From Streptomyces fradiae (GTDB lineage Bacteria > Actinomycetota > Actinomycetes > Streptomycetales > Streptomycetaceae), in assembly GCF_041270065.1 (NCBI RefSeq), contig NZ_CP065958.1, positions 4,092,001 to 4,156,000 on the forward strand: a stretch of DNA of 64,000 bases, given 5' to 3'. Below are positions 44,401-52,394 of the stretch, piece by piece. The notes under the pieces were generated by a model. That model did not search any database, was not told where the DNA came from, and saw nothing but the letters and a program-made list of their open reading frames with translations. A program made the translations under genes and the position numbers. Numbering within the stretch: position 1 is the stretch's first letter; each line of letters opens with the position of its first letter.

Positions 44401-45199
44401 ATGGGACGACGACCGTGTCTCCCGCTGGGACCTCACCGACCCCGCCCGGCCCAGGCGGCTCGCAGAACGTGCCGTCGAGGCCGGCGAGCGGGCGCCCGCG
44501 CTCAGTCCTGACGGGCGCACCGCCGCCGTACAGGGAAAGGACGGGGTGGCGGTGTGGGACCTGGCGGGTGACCCGGTGTCCGACCGGCCGTTGAAGACCG
44601 GTGACGGCAGGGTCGAGTCACTCGCCGTCAGCTCCGGCGCGCGCGTCATCGGAGTCGGGCACAACGACGGCGACTTCTCGCTGTGGACGGGCACCGGGCC
44701 GTCCCCGGTCGTCCGGGTGCCGGGCATCGACCCTGGCCTGGTGGCCCCGCAGGTCCTGGCGCTCTCCGCGGACGGGCGGTCGCTCGCCAAGGCCGACCAC
44801 GCCACCCTCACCACCTGGGACCTCGCCGATCCGGCGCGACCGGTCGCCCGTGGCTCCGTCACCGGCGGCGGTGACGTGGAGTCCCTGGCCTTCGGCCCGG
44901 GTGGCGGCGTGCTCGCGGTGGGGGACGCCGACGGCGCGGTCCGCTTCGCCGACCCGGCGAACGCCACGGCCCTCACCCGCCCGCTGTCCGGCGGCGTCGG
45001 CCCGGTCACCGCCCTCGCCTTCGCCCCCGACGGCCGCACCCTCGCCGCGGGCGGGCCCGGCCTGCCCGTACGGGTCTGGTCCACGGACCCGCAGGCCGCG
45101 GCCCGTTGGATCTGCGCGAGCACCGACGTCCTCACCCCGGCCCAATGGGCCCAGTACGTCCCGGGATTGCCCTACGACCCGCCCTGCCGCGAGGAATGA
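41420..45199 (+). CDS. STAND NTPase with C-terminal WD40 propellers
   Basis: 1259 aa. A short N-terminal module (YASGRDMYVAEGDFHLYV) precedes a nSTAND1-type NTPase: CPYPGLAAFTADRADHYFGR, Walker A APSGAGKT at 104-111 and Walker B RVLLVVDQAEELF. After helical and winged-helix regions (about 300-520), a hydrophobic helix (RRLVAVLVALALVAGTAAFLAV) suggests membrane anchoring. The rest holds 14 WD40-like units (FSPDGRTLA...VRLWDLADPARP), enough for two seven-bladed propellers, facing outside if the helix spans the membrane. STAND proteins are ligand-triggered switches; roles include development and defence, undefined here. The GTG at 41420 has a TACGCT box 8 nt upstream and no ribosome-binding site. 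Confidence 0.88.
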   Translation: MTSTPEDDESEYGYGSGEPARAYASGRDMYVAEGDFHLYVQDPDGSETHLTDGPVTDDDCPYPGLAAFTADRADHYFGRTRLRTELCERLAECHAARTPLVVVAPSGAGKTSLLQAGLWQDLDRARVPVPGARHWPRLLVTPTAHPVRELTARLAELDALPDPDVDSADLGELTRHLRRKLGPGGRVLLVVDQAEELFTLCTDPAERQAFTDLLARLADPGGRDTAPLALVVLALRADFYAHCAELPWLRAAVQNGQLLLGPLSREELLDAIRLPARAAGLRLEPGLVDLLVSDFGARRGLVEPGALPLLAHALRATWQNRQGRLLTVAGYTGTGGVAHALGNSAEQVYEGLDAAAQRIARRLFLGLVAIGEDGGEGGRDGGGSGDVGSGGVLADGRRRIRRDQLLAGVPDREAAEEVLAAFTARRLLVQERETVSLTHEALLTAWPTLHGWINDDRPRNLLLQDLDAAARSWHGAGREPDALYRGKPLDRALEAAPEPSDPAEDDLLRRDFLNASVRLRRRSVRKQRRLVAVLVALALVAGTAAFLAVRQSGTAETEQRAALAARITAQADGLRTADPALAVRLDLVAHRLAPRPATTMNLYADANAVLPRQLAGFRRQVLDTAFRPDGRVLAAVDVGGVVRLWDVADPARPPRELGMPLKGWIGGEVGFSPDGRLLTATSPWRSAELWNVTDPARPVRVELPLGTASRGGGTLAFALDGRTLFGSSPQGRMLAWNVTDPARPVLLPRSPLPVNGAPRAFGPDGRTLAGTSGDSTVRIWDLAHPDRAPAALVPPNARDTHHQVAYRPDGRYLALSNGNQVWVWDLADPARPQRMRYYLPTAGPDANSLAFSPDGQTLAVADTARTVRLWSFADPAAPKGRPSLPMPPSSARGLAFAPDGRTLAAGTDTGPIMLWRLPDAGLPPAAYDTRTLAYAPDGRRLATGDGDGTVRLWSLGDPTDPARRSRVVGTLSAGTGEVAALAFGPDGRTLTVGSWDDDRVSRWDLTDPARPRRLAERAVEAGERAPALSPDGRTAAVQGKDGVAVWDLAGDPVSDRPLKTGDGRVESLAVSSGARVIGVGHNDGDFSLWTGTGPSPVVRVPGIDPGLVAPQVLALSADGRSLAKADHATLTTWDLADPARPVARGSVTGGGDVESLAFGPGGGVLAVGDADGAVRFADPANATALTRPLSGGVGPVTALAFAPDGRTLAAGGPGLPVRVWSTDPQAAARWICASTDVLTPAQWAQYVPGLPYDPPCREE

Positions 45200-45228
45200 G
45201 GAGGGCTGAGGAGGGCTGAGGAGGCATG

Positions 45229-45272
45229 AAAAAACCTCCCCGAACCGCGTTTCCGCGGTTCGGGGAGGTTTT
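45229..45272. terminator. Strong bidirectional terminator between the STAND gene and tRNA-Ser
   Basis: A 19-bp perfect stem (AAAACCTCCCCGAACCGCG, loop TTTC) ending in T-tracts on both strands. It serves the convergent STAND gene and tRNA-Ser. Confidence 0.9.
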
Positions 45273-45276
45273 CTGG

Positions 45277-45361
45277 CGGTAGCGGAGGGATTTGAACCCT
45301 CGGTGAGTTTCCCCACACTCGCTTTCGAGGCGAGCTCCTTCGGCCGCTCGGACACGCTACC
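45277..45361 (-). tRNA. tRNA-Ser (CGA)
   Basis: 85 nt on the minus strand. Acceptor GGTAGCG/CGCTACC, discriminator G. The anticodon loop CTCGAAA gives anticodon CGA (45325-45327). Long variable arm; T-loop GTTCAAATC. CCA not encoded. Confidence 0.96.
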
Positions 45362-45463
45362 GAGAGAGAGCTTAGCCCAAAGGCGCCGTGGACTGAAATC
45401 CGTATCCCGCAGCAGGTCGGAGGGCAGGTCGCAGGCCGGGTACGGGGCGCGTACGGGGCGGTG

Positions 45464-46045
45464 TCAGCGGTCCCGGAAGAAGCGGGTCAGACGGTCCGAG
45501 CACTCCGCCTCCAGGACGCCGTGGATCACCTCGGGGCGGTGGTTGAGACGCCGGTCGCGGACCAGGTCCCAGAGGGAGCCGGTGGCGCCGGCCTTCTCGT
45601 CGAAGGCGCCGAAGACCACCCGTTCGACCCGCGCCTGGACGAGCGCGCCCGCGCACATCACGCAGGGCTCCAGGGTCACGACGAGCGTGCAGCCGGTCAG
45701 CCGCCACTCGCCGGTCGCCGCCGCGGCCCGCCGCAGGGCGAGGATCTCCGCGTGGGCGGTCGGGTCGCCGGTGGCCTCGCGCTCGTTGTGGCCGCGGGCG
45801 AGGACCGTGCCGTCCGGGGCCAGGACGACCGCGCCGACCGGCACGTCACCGGCCGCCGCGGCCAGCTCGCCCTCGGCGAGGGCGAGCCGCATGGACTCCC
45901 GCCAGGGGTCCCGTACGGGATCCGATTCCCCTACGGGACTCCGTACGGGATCCGAGCCCCCTACGGGATTCAGGTCCCGTACGGGGTCCGAGTCGTCCCC
46001 TACGGGGTCTGCGCCCGCGCCCGGGCCACGTACCGCGAACGCCAC
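45464..46045 (-). CDS. tadA: tRNA adenosine(34) deaminase TadA with repeat-expanded N-terminus
   Basis: 193 aa. The deaminase core carries HAE (His98, Glu100) and PCVMC (Cys128, Cys131), binding the catalytic zinc. It converts A34 of tRNA-Arg(ACG) to inosine. The first 45 residues are a tandem repeat (DPVRDLNPVGGSDPVRSPVGESDPVRDP) absent from typical TadA, encoded by repeats at 45911-46008; translation could also begin inside this region. The assumed GTG at 46045 overlaps the stop of the partner gene by 1 nt. Confidence 0.92.
   Translation of the reverse strand: MAFAVRGPGAGADPVGDDSDPVRDLNPVGGSDPVRSPVGESDPVRDPWRESMRLALAEGELAAAAGDVPVGAVVLAPDGTVLARGHNEREATGDPTAHAEILALRRAAAATGEWRLTGCTLVVTLEPCVMCAGALVQARVERVVFGAFDEKAGATGSLWDLVRDRRLNHRPEVIHGVLEAECSDRLTRFFRDR
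45911..46008 (-). repeat. About three 30-bp repeats inside the 5' end of tadA
   Basis: Units built on CCGTACGGGATCCGA and CCCCTACGGGA recur with a period near 30 bp, coding the (S)DPVR-N-PVG(E) peptide repeat. A multiple of three, so copy changes keep the frame. Confidence 0.65.
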
Positions 46046-46578
46046 TAGCGCACGGCCTCCAGGATGTCCGAGGCGCCGATGGCGTCGGCGATCTCGCCGA
46101 GGGCGTCCTCGGTCAGGTCGATCAGGTCGCGCTCGGTCATGCCGAGGTCGGCCAGGATCCGGCCCTCGCCGAGCGGGCCGGCCGGGGCGATCCCGGCGGT
46201 GGCCGCCGCGTCGTCCTCGTCGTCGTCCTCGTGCTCCGGCTCGCCGTCCTCGGTGCCGTCCAGGTCGGTGAGTTCGTCGAGCGCGCCGTCCCGGTCGTCG
46301 TCACCGAGGAGTTCCGAGGTGAGGATCTCCCCGTAGGAGGAGCGGGCCGCGGCGGCCGCGTTCGAGACGAAGACCCGGGGGTCGTCCTCGCCGTCGACGC
46401 GGACGATGCCGAACCACGCGTCCTCCTGCTCGATGAAGACGATCACCGTTTCCCCGTCGTCGGCGGCGGACTCACGGGCCAGATCGGCCAGGTCCGCCAG
46501 CGTCTCCACGTTGTCGAGCTCGATATCGCTCGCTTCCCACCCGTCTTCGGTGCGCGCGAGCAGTGCGGCGAAGTACAC
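46045..46578 (-). CDS. tRNA adenosine deaminase-associated protein
   Basis: 177 aa. An acidic actinobacterial protein that conventionally precedes tadA: VYFAALLARTEDGWEASDIELDNVETLADLADLARESAADDGETVIVFIEQEDAWFGIVRVDG, then a highly acidic linker (DGEPEHEDDDEDD) and a helical tail. Its biochemical role is unknown; the fixed gene order suggests it assists TadA. The GTG at 46578 has GGGAGAG 4 nt upstream, preferred over upstream starts that encode unrelated sequence. Confidence 0.85.
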   Translation of the reverse strand: MYFAALLARTEDGWEASDIELDNVETLADLADLARESAADDGETVIVFIEQEDAWFGIVRVDGEDDPRVFVSNAAAAARSSYGEILTSELLGDDDRDGALDELTDLDGTEDGEPEHEDDDEDDAAATAGIAPAGPLGEGRILADLGMTERDLIDLTEDALGEIADAIGASDILEAVR

Positions 46579-46870
46579 CTGACTCTCCCACTGATCAGAG
46601 GTGTGATGATCCGGCGGCGCGCTCCTGATGCCCCGCCCAATCGGCATCGTGACAGAAACCTCGCCGTCAGGAGAGGTCTTCGGCTCTTGCGTCGTGCATC
46701 AGTCTGAACGACGCCCGGTTCGGGCGGGCGTGCGACCCCGGCGCACGAAGGGGGCGCACGGTGACCGCCGCCCGGGGGTCACCGGGCCGTCGCCGTACGG
46801 CCACCACCAGGGCGTACGAGTGGCGTACGAGTGGTGTACGAGCCGTTCTCGCCACCGGGCCGGCACCGGC

Positions 46871-47086
46871 CTACCAGCGGAAGGTGCGCATGCGCATCGC
46901 CTGCCGCATCCGCGCGGCCCGGGCGCGCCGCGGCTGGACGCGGTCGCGCAGCGCCTTGGCCTCGTTCAGCTCGCGCAGGAACTGCGCGCGGCGCCTGCGG
47001 CGCTCCGCGTCCGTCTCCGGCCTGTCCGGTCCATCCGGTCCATCCGGTCCGTCCGGTCCGGCTGGTCCAGCTTGTCTGTCGGGCAT
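46871..47086 (-). CDS. Small basic hypothetical protein with Gly-Pro-Asp repeat
   Basis: 71 aa. The N-terminus is a collagen-like GPAGPDGPDGPDGPD tract, followed by a strongly basic helix (AERRRRRAQFLRELNEAKALRDRVQPRRARAARMRQAMRMRTFRW) that could bind nucleic acid. No known domain. Ribosome-binding site weak (GGTGG). Divergent from upp. Confidence 0.6.
   Translation of the reverse strand: MPDRQAGPAGPDGPDGPDGPDRPETDAERRRRRAQFLRELNEAKALRDRVQPRRARAARMRQAMRMRTFRW
47028..47060. repeat. 9-bp tandem repeat
   Basis: Units GGTCCATCC, GGTCCATCC, GGTCCGTCC, GGTCCG encode the GPD repeats of the small basic protein. Confidence 0.6.
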
Positions 47087-47181
47087 GGACACACCACCCA
47101 CCACCGCGTGACACGGGTCCCTGTAGCCCCCACCTTCCCCCTCTCGCCCAGGTTGACGCCAGTCCTCGGCCAGGTCCCGGC

Positions 47182-47187
47182 TACTGT
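47182..47187 (+). promoter_or_regulatory. -10 box of a leaderless upp promoter
   Basis: TACTGT, 6 nt, then the ATG of upp at 47194; no ribosome-binding site. Confidence 0.5.
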
Positions 47188-47193
47188 TGAGGC

Positions 47194-47829
47194 ATGCGTC
47201 TCCACGTCGTCGACCACCCGCTGGTCGCCCACAAGCTCACCACTCTGCGCGACAAGCGCACGGACTCCGCGACCTTCCGCCGGCTCGCCGACGAGCTGGT
47301 CACCCTGCTCGCCTACGAGGCGACCCGGGACGTGCGGACCGAGCAGGTCGACATCGAGACCCCCGTGACGCCGACGACCGGCGTGAAGCTGTCGTACCCG
47401 CGGCCGCTGGTGGTCCCGATCCTGCGGGCCGGTCTCGGCATGCTCGACGGCATGGTGCGGCTGCTGCCCACCGCCGAGGTCGGCTTCCTGGGCATGATCC
47501 GCAACGAGGAGACGCTGGAGGCGTCGACCTACGCGACGCGGATGCCGGAGGACCTGTCCGGCCGCCAGGTGTACGTGCTCGACCCGATGCTCGCGACCGG
47601 CGGCACGCTCGTCGCGGCCATCCAGGAGCTGATCAAGCGCGGCGCCGACGACGTGACCGCGGTCGTGCTGCTCGCCGCCCCGGAGGGCGTCGAGGTCATG
47701 GAGCGCGAGCTTGCGGGCACGCCGGTGACCGTCGTGACCGCCTCGGTCGATGAGCGGCTCAACGAGCACGGCTACATCGTGCCGGGCCTCGGCGACGCGG
47801 GCGACCGCATGTACGGCTCGGCCGAGTAG
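47194..47829 (+). CDS. upp: Uracil phosphoribosyltransferase
   Basis: 211 aa, the usual length. [69 protein letters not shown] loop [12 protein letters not shown]; terminal [16 protein letters not shown]. It converts uracil and PRPP to UMP in pyrimidine salvage. Probably leaderless. Confidence 0.98.
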   Translation: MRLHVVDHPLVAHKLTTLRDKRTDSATFRRLADELVTLLAYEATRDVRTEQVDIETPVTPTTGVKLSYPRPLVVPILRAGLGMLDGMVRLLPTAEVGFLGMIRNEETLEASTYATRMPEDLSGRQVYVLDPMLATGGTLVAAIQELIKRGADDVTAVVLLAAPEGVEVMERELAGTPVTVVTASVDERLNEHGYIVPGLGDAGDRMYGSAE

Positions 47830-47864
47830 CAGCCGTACGGCAGTGCCCTGAGCCCCCTAGGGGC

Positions 47865-48518
47865 TCAGCAGCGGCCCGGCACCGGCTTCGGCTTGTTGAG
47901 CGCGACGAGCGCCGCGTCCGCGGCCGCCTTCGGGTCGAGCGTCTTGAAGGCCGTGCCGATGATCAGGTCGACGTCCGCCGTGGTGCGGGCGTCGACCTTC
48001 GTCGTCGCCGCCTTCAGCTGCGTGCCGACCACGGAGAAGGCGCCCTTGGTGGCCCCGGGGGAGCCGAGCAGCAGTGCGGAGCCGGGGACCTTCTTGTCGT
48101 AGGCGACCGGCGCGTTGCCCACCTTGCCGATGACGAAGCCGCGCTTCTTCAGCTCGTCCGCGGTCGTCTTGGCGAGCCCGGCGCGCGGGGTCGCGTTGTA
48201 GACGTTGACCGTGATCTGGGCGGGCTTGGGCAGCGGGGCGCCGCCGGCGGTCCGCGAGCCCGGCGTGGGCGTGGGCTTCGCCTTGGGCGCGGCCTTGCAG
48301 TCGGCCTGTTTGCCGGCGGCGTTGGTGGTCTTCTCGTCGCCGCCGGAGAAGACGTCGACGAGCTGCAGCGTCCCCCAGCCGGCCGCGCCGAGCACGAGCA
48401 CGGCGGCTGCCGCCCCGAGGACGATCCTGCGCCGGCGGTGGGGGCGGCGCATGCGGGGATAGACATCCCCCGTGATGCGGTACTTTCCGCCCATTCCGGG
48501 GGGAGTGAGCATGCTCAT
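47865..48518 (-). CDS. LytR C-terminal-domain membrane protein
   Basis: 217 aa. A basic cytoplasmic N-terminus (MRRPHRRRR) precedes TM helix IVLGAAAAVLVLGAAGWGTL. The extracytoplasmic C-terminal half is a LytR_C domain (ITVNVYNATPRAGLAKTTADELKKRGFVIGKVGNA). This domain is found alone or fused to LytR-CpsA-Psr cell-wall ligases. The ATG at 48518 has a TACGCT box 6 nt upstream and no ribosome-binding site; an in-frame ATG at 48512 is an alternative. Confidence 0.88.
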   Translation of the reverse strand: MSMLTPPGMGGKYRITGDVYPRMRRPHRRRRIVLGAAAAVLVLGAAGWGTLQLVDVFSGGDEKTTNAAGKQADCKAAPKAKPTPTPGSRTAGGAPLPKPAQITVNVYNATPRAGLAKTTADELKKRGFVIGKVGNAPVAYDKKVPGSALLLGSPGATKGAFSVVGTQLKAATTKVDARTTADVDLIIGTAFKTLDPKAAADAALVALNKPKPVPGRC

Positions 48519-48611
48519 GAACGCAGCGTAATGCCGCCCGCGGAGGATGCCTACTGGATGATCATGTGATCGCGTCCGGATGGGCGCGAAGAGGCCCCGA
48601 AAGGATCACCC

Positions 48612-48644
48612 CCGAGAGGCATCCGAGAGGCATCCGAGAGGCGT
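48612..48644. repeat. 11-bp tandem repeat in an intergenic region
   Basis: CCGAGAGGCAT twice, then CCGAGAGGCGT. No coding function. Confidence 0.5.
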
Positions 48645-48687
48645 CCGAGGGCTCCCGAGGGGTCGGGCCCGGCCTGCAGGGCAGGCC

Positions 48688-48984
48688 TCAGTCCATTTCG
48701 AGCACGCGCGCGTGCAGCACCTGCCGCTGCTGGAGCGCGGCTCGGACCGCGCGGTGCAGTCCGTCCTCCAGATAGAGATCGCCCCGCCACTTCACGACAT
48801 GCGCGAAGAGGTCGCCGTAGAACGTCGAGTCCTCGGCGAGCAGCGTCTCCAGGTCCAGCTGGCCCTTGGTGGTCACCAGCTGGTCGAGGCGGACCGGGCG
48901 CGGTGCCACGTCCGCCCACTGCCGGGTGCTTTCCCGGCCGTGGTCGGGATACGGCCGGCCGTTTCCGATGCGCTTGAAGATCAC
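48688..48984 (-). CDS. Conserved actinobacterial protein (sometimes annotated VapB-like)
   Basis: 98 aa starting MIFKRIGNGRPYPDHGRESTRQWADVAPRPVRLDQLVTTKGQLDLETLLAEDSTFYGDLFAHVVKW. The RLDQL...DLETLL pattern resembles a ParB-like or antitoxin fold, and the C-terminus (LYLEDGLHRAVRAALQQRQVLHARVLE) reads like a nuclease/ParB helical tail. No toxin gene is adjacent, so a toxin-antitoxin role is not supported here. Divergent from the HerA-like gene. Confidence 0.75.
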   Translation of the reverse strand: MIFKRIGNGRPYPDHGRESTRQWADVAPRPVRLDQLVTTKGQLDLETLLAEDSTFYGDLFAHVVKWRGDLYLEDGLHRAVRAALQQRQVLHARVLEMD

Positions 48985-49068
48985 ACGGAAAGCCTACCGG
49001 GCAAGCGGCTCCCGGCGCAGCCACGCGGACCCGGTGCGATGCTGGGACAAATCGTGACGAAGGGGCAC

Positions 49069-50688
49069 ATGATGAGCGAGCGTGAGCAGCTGATGAGCGA
49101 GCGCGAGCGCGAACAGCCCTGGGCGGAGATCGCCGCCGGGTACGCCTTCGACGGGCCCGCGCTCGATCTGGGCGCGCTGCTCTGGGGCGGTACGTGCCAC
49201 CCGGACGCGCAGGTCCGCATCCCGCTCCCGATGCTCAACCGGCACGGGCTGGTCGCCGGCGCGACCGGCACCGGCAAGACGAAGACGCTCCAGCTGATCG
49301 CCGAGCAGCTGTCCGCGAACGGCGTGCCCGTCTTCCTCGCCGACATCAAGGGCGACGTCTCCGGGATCTCCGCGCCCGGCGCGGACGGCGAGAAGGTGCG
49401 CGAGCGGGCCGGGCAGGTCGGCCAGGAGTGGGCGGCGACCGGCTTCCCCTGCGAGTTCTACGGGCTGGGCGGGACGGGCCCCGGCTCCGTCCCGAGCCCC
49501 GGGATTCCGATCCGGGCCACCGTCACCAGCTTCGGCCCGGTGCTGCTCTCCAAGGTCCTCCAGCTCAACCAGACCCAGGAGCAGTCCCTCGGCCTGATCT
49601 TCCACTACGCCGACAGCAAGGGCCTCGAACTGGTCGATCTGAAGGACCTGCGGGCCGTCGTCGCCTTCCTGGTCTCCGACACCGGCAAGGCCGAACTGAA
49701 GGGGATCGGCGGCCTGTCGACGGTGACGGCCGGGGTGATCCTGCGCGCCATCACCGCCTTCGAGCAGCAGGGCGCGGGCGCGTTCTTCGGGGAGCCGGAG
49801 TTCGACACGGCCGAGTTCCTGCGCACCTCGCCGGACGACGGGCGCGGCATCGTCTCCGTACTCGAACTGGCCGCCGTACAGGACAAGCCGCAGCTGTTCT
49901 CGACCTTCCTGATGTGGCTGCTCGCCGATCTGTACGGGGACCTGCCGGAGGTCGGCGACGTCGACAAGCCCAAGCTGGTCTTCTTCTTCGACGAGGCGCA
50001 TCTGCTGTTCAACGGGGCGTCGAAGGCGTTCCTGGAGTCGATCACGCAGACGGTGCGGCTGATCCGGTCCAAGGGCGTCGGGGTGTTCTTCGTGACGCAG
50101 ACCCCGAAGGACGTGCCGGGTGACGTCCTGGCCCAGCTCGGCAACCGGGTGCAGCACGCGCTGCGCGCCTTCACCCCGGACGACGCCAAGGCGCTGAAGG
50201 CGACCGTACGGACCTTCCCGAACTCGGCGTACGACCTGGAGGAGGTGCTCACCGGCCTCGGTACGGGCGAGGCGGTGATCACGGTCCTCAGCGAGAAGGG
50301 CGCCCCGACCCCGGTGGCGGCGACCCGGCTGCGCGCCCCGCAGTCCCTGATGGCGCCGATCCCGGCGGCGGAGCTGGAGGCGGCGGTGAAGGGCTCGCCG
50401 CTGTACGGGCGGTACGCGGAGGCCGTGGACCGCGAGTCGGCGTACGAGAAGCTGACGGCCGAGCAGCAGGAGGCGGAGGCGGAGGCGCTGCGTGCGGCGG
50501 AGCGGGTCGCGGCGGAGAAGGAAGCGGCGAGGGCTCCTCGGGCCGGATCACGGCAGAAGGAGGAGCCCTCGCTCGCCCAACAGGTCGTCGGGAGCGGTCT
50601 GTTCAAGTCGCTCGCGCGATCGGTCGGCACCCAGCTGGGCCGGGAGATCAGCCGCTCGATCTTCGGTACGGCGAAGCGCCGGCGCTAG
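49069..50688 (+). CDS. HerA-like ATPase, DUF853 family
   Basis: 539 aa. Walker A is GATGTGKTKTLQL and Walker B is KLVFFFDEAHLLF; QTVRLIRSKGVGVFFVTQTPKDVPGDVLAQLGNRVQHALRAFTPDDAKAL is typical of DUF853 (HerA-type hexameric DNA translocases related to YjgR). The C-terminus has an Ala/Glu-rich coiled coil and a basic tail LGREISRSIFG. Cellular role not established. The ATG at 49069 has GGGG upstream; a start at 49039 is possible. Confidence 0.9.
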   Translation: MMSEREQLMSEREREQPWAEIAAGYAFDGPALDLGALLWGGTCHPDAQVRIPLPMLNRHGLVAGATGTGKTKTLQLIAEQLSANGVPVFLADIKGDVSGISAPGADGEKVRERAGQVGQEWAATGFPCEFYGLGGTGPGSVPSPGIPIRATVTSFGPVLLSKVLQLNQTQEQSLGLIFHYADSKGLELVDLKDLRAVVAFLVSDTGKAELKGIGGLSTVTAGVILRAITAFEQQGAGAFFGEPEFDTAEFLRTSPDDGRGIVSVLELAAVQDKPQLFSTFLMWLLADLYGDLPEVGDVDKPKLVFFFDEAHLLFNGASKAFLESITQTVRLIRSKGVGVFFVTQTPKDVPGDVLAQLGNRVQHALRAFTPDDAKALKATVRTFPNSAYDLEEVLTGLGTGEAVITVLSEKGAPTPVAATRLRAPQSLMAPIPAAELEAAVKGSPLYGRYAEAVDRESAYEKLTAEQQEAEAEALRAAERVAAEKEAARAPRAGSRQKEEPSLAQQVVGSGLFKSLARSVGTQLGREISRSIFGTAKRRR

Positions 50689-50704
50689 TCACGGACGGCG
50701 CTGG

Positions 50705-52258
50705 TCACTCCGTGACCTCGTCGTGGTCGCCGTGCAGGCCGCCGCCGCTGCCCGCGTCACCGGTCGTCGGGACGGAGACGACCGGCTTCTTGAGGGAGCT
50801 GATGTCGTGGGCGTAGGTGCCCACGGCGTTGGCGATGACGTCGATGTTGATGTCGAACGCCGTCATGTCGATGTTCGTGATGTCGTCACCCGCGGCGTGG
50901 TAGTTCACGTCGTACGCGACGCCCGCCTCGCCGCCGAACTTCTCGGCCTGGCCCGCGGTCTTGATGCCCTCGGCGCCGGTGAAGGTGCCGCCGGAGGGGA
51001 TGCCGGCCTCGACGAACGGCCCGTAGTCGGAGCGGCCGGTGAAGTCGGTGCCCTCGTGCGGGGCGCCGGTCTTGTCCATGAAGTTCGTGATGTCGCGCTC
51101 CAGCTGGGCGGAGCCCTCGGGGCCGGCCCCCGAGCCGACGCCGTCGGAGTCGTCGCCGTCGTAGACGAAGAGTCCGTAGTTCGGCGAGGCGATCATGTCG
51201 AAGTTGAGGTAGAGCTTGATCTCCTTCTTGCCGAGGGAGCTCAGGTTGGTGACGTAGTGGTCGGAGCCGAGCAGGCCGACCTCCTCGGCGGACCACCAGG
51301 CGAAGCGCACCTTGTTGCGGACCTTGTCCTTGGACTTGGCGAGCTCCAGGGCGGTCTGGAGGAGGCCGGCGGACCCGGAGCCGTTGTCGTTGATGCCGGG
51401 GCCCGCGGTGACGGAGTCCAGGTGGGCGCCGAGCATCACGGTGTTGGCGGCGTTGCCGCCCTTGGTCTCCGCGATGACGTTGTTGGTGGACCGCTTCTCC
51501 TGGAACTGGCGGATCTCGAAGGAGAGGTTCACCGGCCCCTTGGCGAGGTCGGCGGCCAGCTTCTCGCCCTCCGCCTGGGTGATGCCGCCGGTCGGGATCT
51601 TCCCGGCGGTCGCGTCGCCGAGGGTGCCGGAGAGCACGCCCTCGACGTTGTTGTAGACGATCGCGCCGACGGCGCCGGCCGCGGCGGCGTTCTCCTGCTT
51701 GACGGCGAAGGTGCAGCCGCCGCGCTTGATCAGGGCGATCTTGCCGGTGAACGCGCCGGCGGCGAAGTCGCCCGGCTCGCAGCCGGTGGTGCCGTCCGCG
51801 TCGACCGGGGCGGCGGCCAGGTCGGCCTTGACGCCGCCGACCGGGGTCGACTTCGTGTACGTCATCGCCCTGATCGGCAGGTCGCGCGGGGCGGGGGTGA
51901 CGACGGCGGCCTTCTCGGCGAGCGTCTTGATGTAGATGAAGTCGAACTTCTGGTACGTGACGGCGTAGCCGGCCTTCTTCAGCTGCGTGTAGACGTACGC
52001 GGCGGAGGCGTCGTGGCCCAGGGTGCCGGCCGCGCGGTTGCCTTCGGCCGAGTCGGCTATCGCCTGGAACTTCTGCAGGTGCTTGAAGGCGTCCTGGGCG
52101 CTCGTCTCGCGGACCAGCTTCTTGGCCAGCCTTGCGGCGTCCCTGGCCTCGGCCGCGCCGGGCGCGGGGGTGGCGGTGGCGGGAGCGGCGAGCACCAGCG
52201 GGGTGGCGAGTGCGGCGGCGGCCAGAACTGCGGCGGCTCTGCGCTGGGATGCGTTCAC
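50705..52258 (-). CDS. Secreted M28-family aminopeptidase with PA domain
   Basis: 517 aa. Sec signal peptide (RRAAAVLAAAALATPLVLAAPATA). A protease-associated domain lies at about 130-240 (FTGKIALIKRGGCTFAVKQENAAAAGAVGAIVYNN), inserted before the M28 zinc catalytic core: GAHLDSV, GINDNGSGSAGLL, SAEEVGLLGSDHYV, DMIASPN and NYHAAGDD supply the di-zinc ligands. Similar to Streptomyces griseus aminopeptidase; it trims peptides outside the cell. ATG at 52258. Confidence 0.94.
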   Translation of the reverse strand: MNASQRRAAAVLAAAALATPLVLAAPATATPAPGAAEARDAARLAKKLVRETSAQDAFKHLQKFQAIADSAEGNRAAGTLGHDASAAYVYTQLKKAGYAVTYQKFDFIYIKTLAEKAAVVTPAPRDLPIRAMTYTKSTPVGGVKADLAAAPVDADGTTGCEPGDFAAGAFTGKIALIKRGGCTFAVKQENAAAAGAVGAIVYNNVEGVLSGTLGDATAGKIPTGGITQAEGEKLAADLAKGPVNLSFEIRQFQEKRSTNNVIAETKGGNAANTVMLGAHLDSVTAGPGINDNGSGSAGLLQTALELAKSKDKVRNKVRFAWWSAEEVGLLGSDHYVTNLSSLGKKEIKLYLNFDMIASPNYGLFVYDGDDSDGVGSGAGPEGSAQLERDITNFMDKTGAPHEGTDFTGRSDYGPFVEAGIPSGGTFTGAEGIKTAGQAEKFGGEAGVAYDVNYHAAGDDITNIDMTAFDINIDVIANAVGTYAHDISSLKKPVVSVPTTGDAGSGGGLHGDHDEVTE

Positions 52259-52394
52259 AGAAGTCCTTCCCGGTGCGTACGACGTGCGTCATACGACGTA
52301 TGAGGTAGAGGGGAAGTTAGCGATCCCGGGGGGACTCTGTGAACACATCGCACGCGATTCCTGTCAGGTCGAACAGGATTGACATCGGGAATTC

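Noticed and set aside
48688..48984. VapB antitoxin of a toxin-antitoxin pair
   Set aside because: No PIN-domain toxin or other toxin gene is adjacent; kept as a conserved protein of unknown role.
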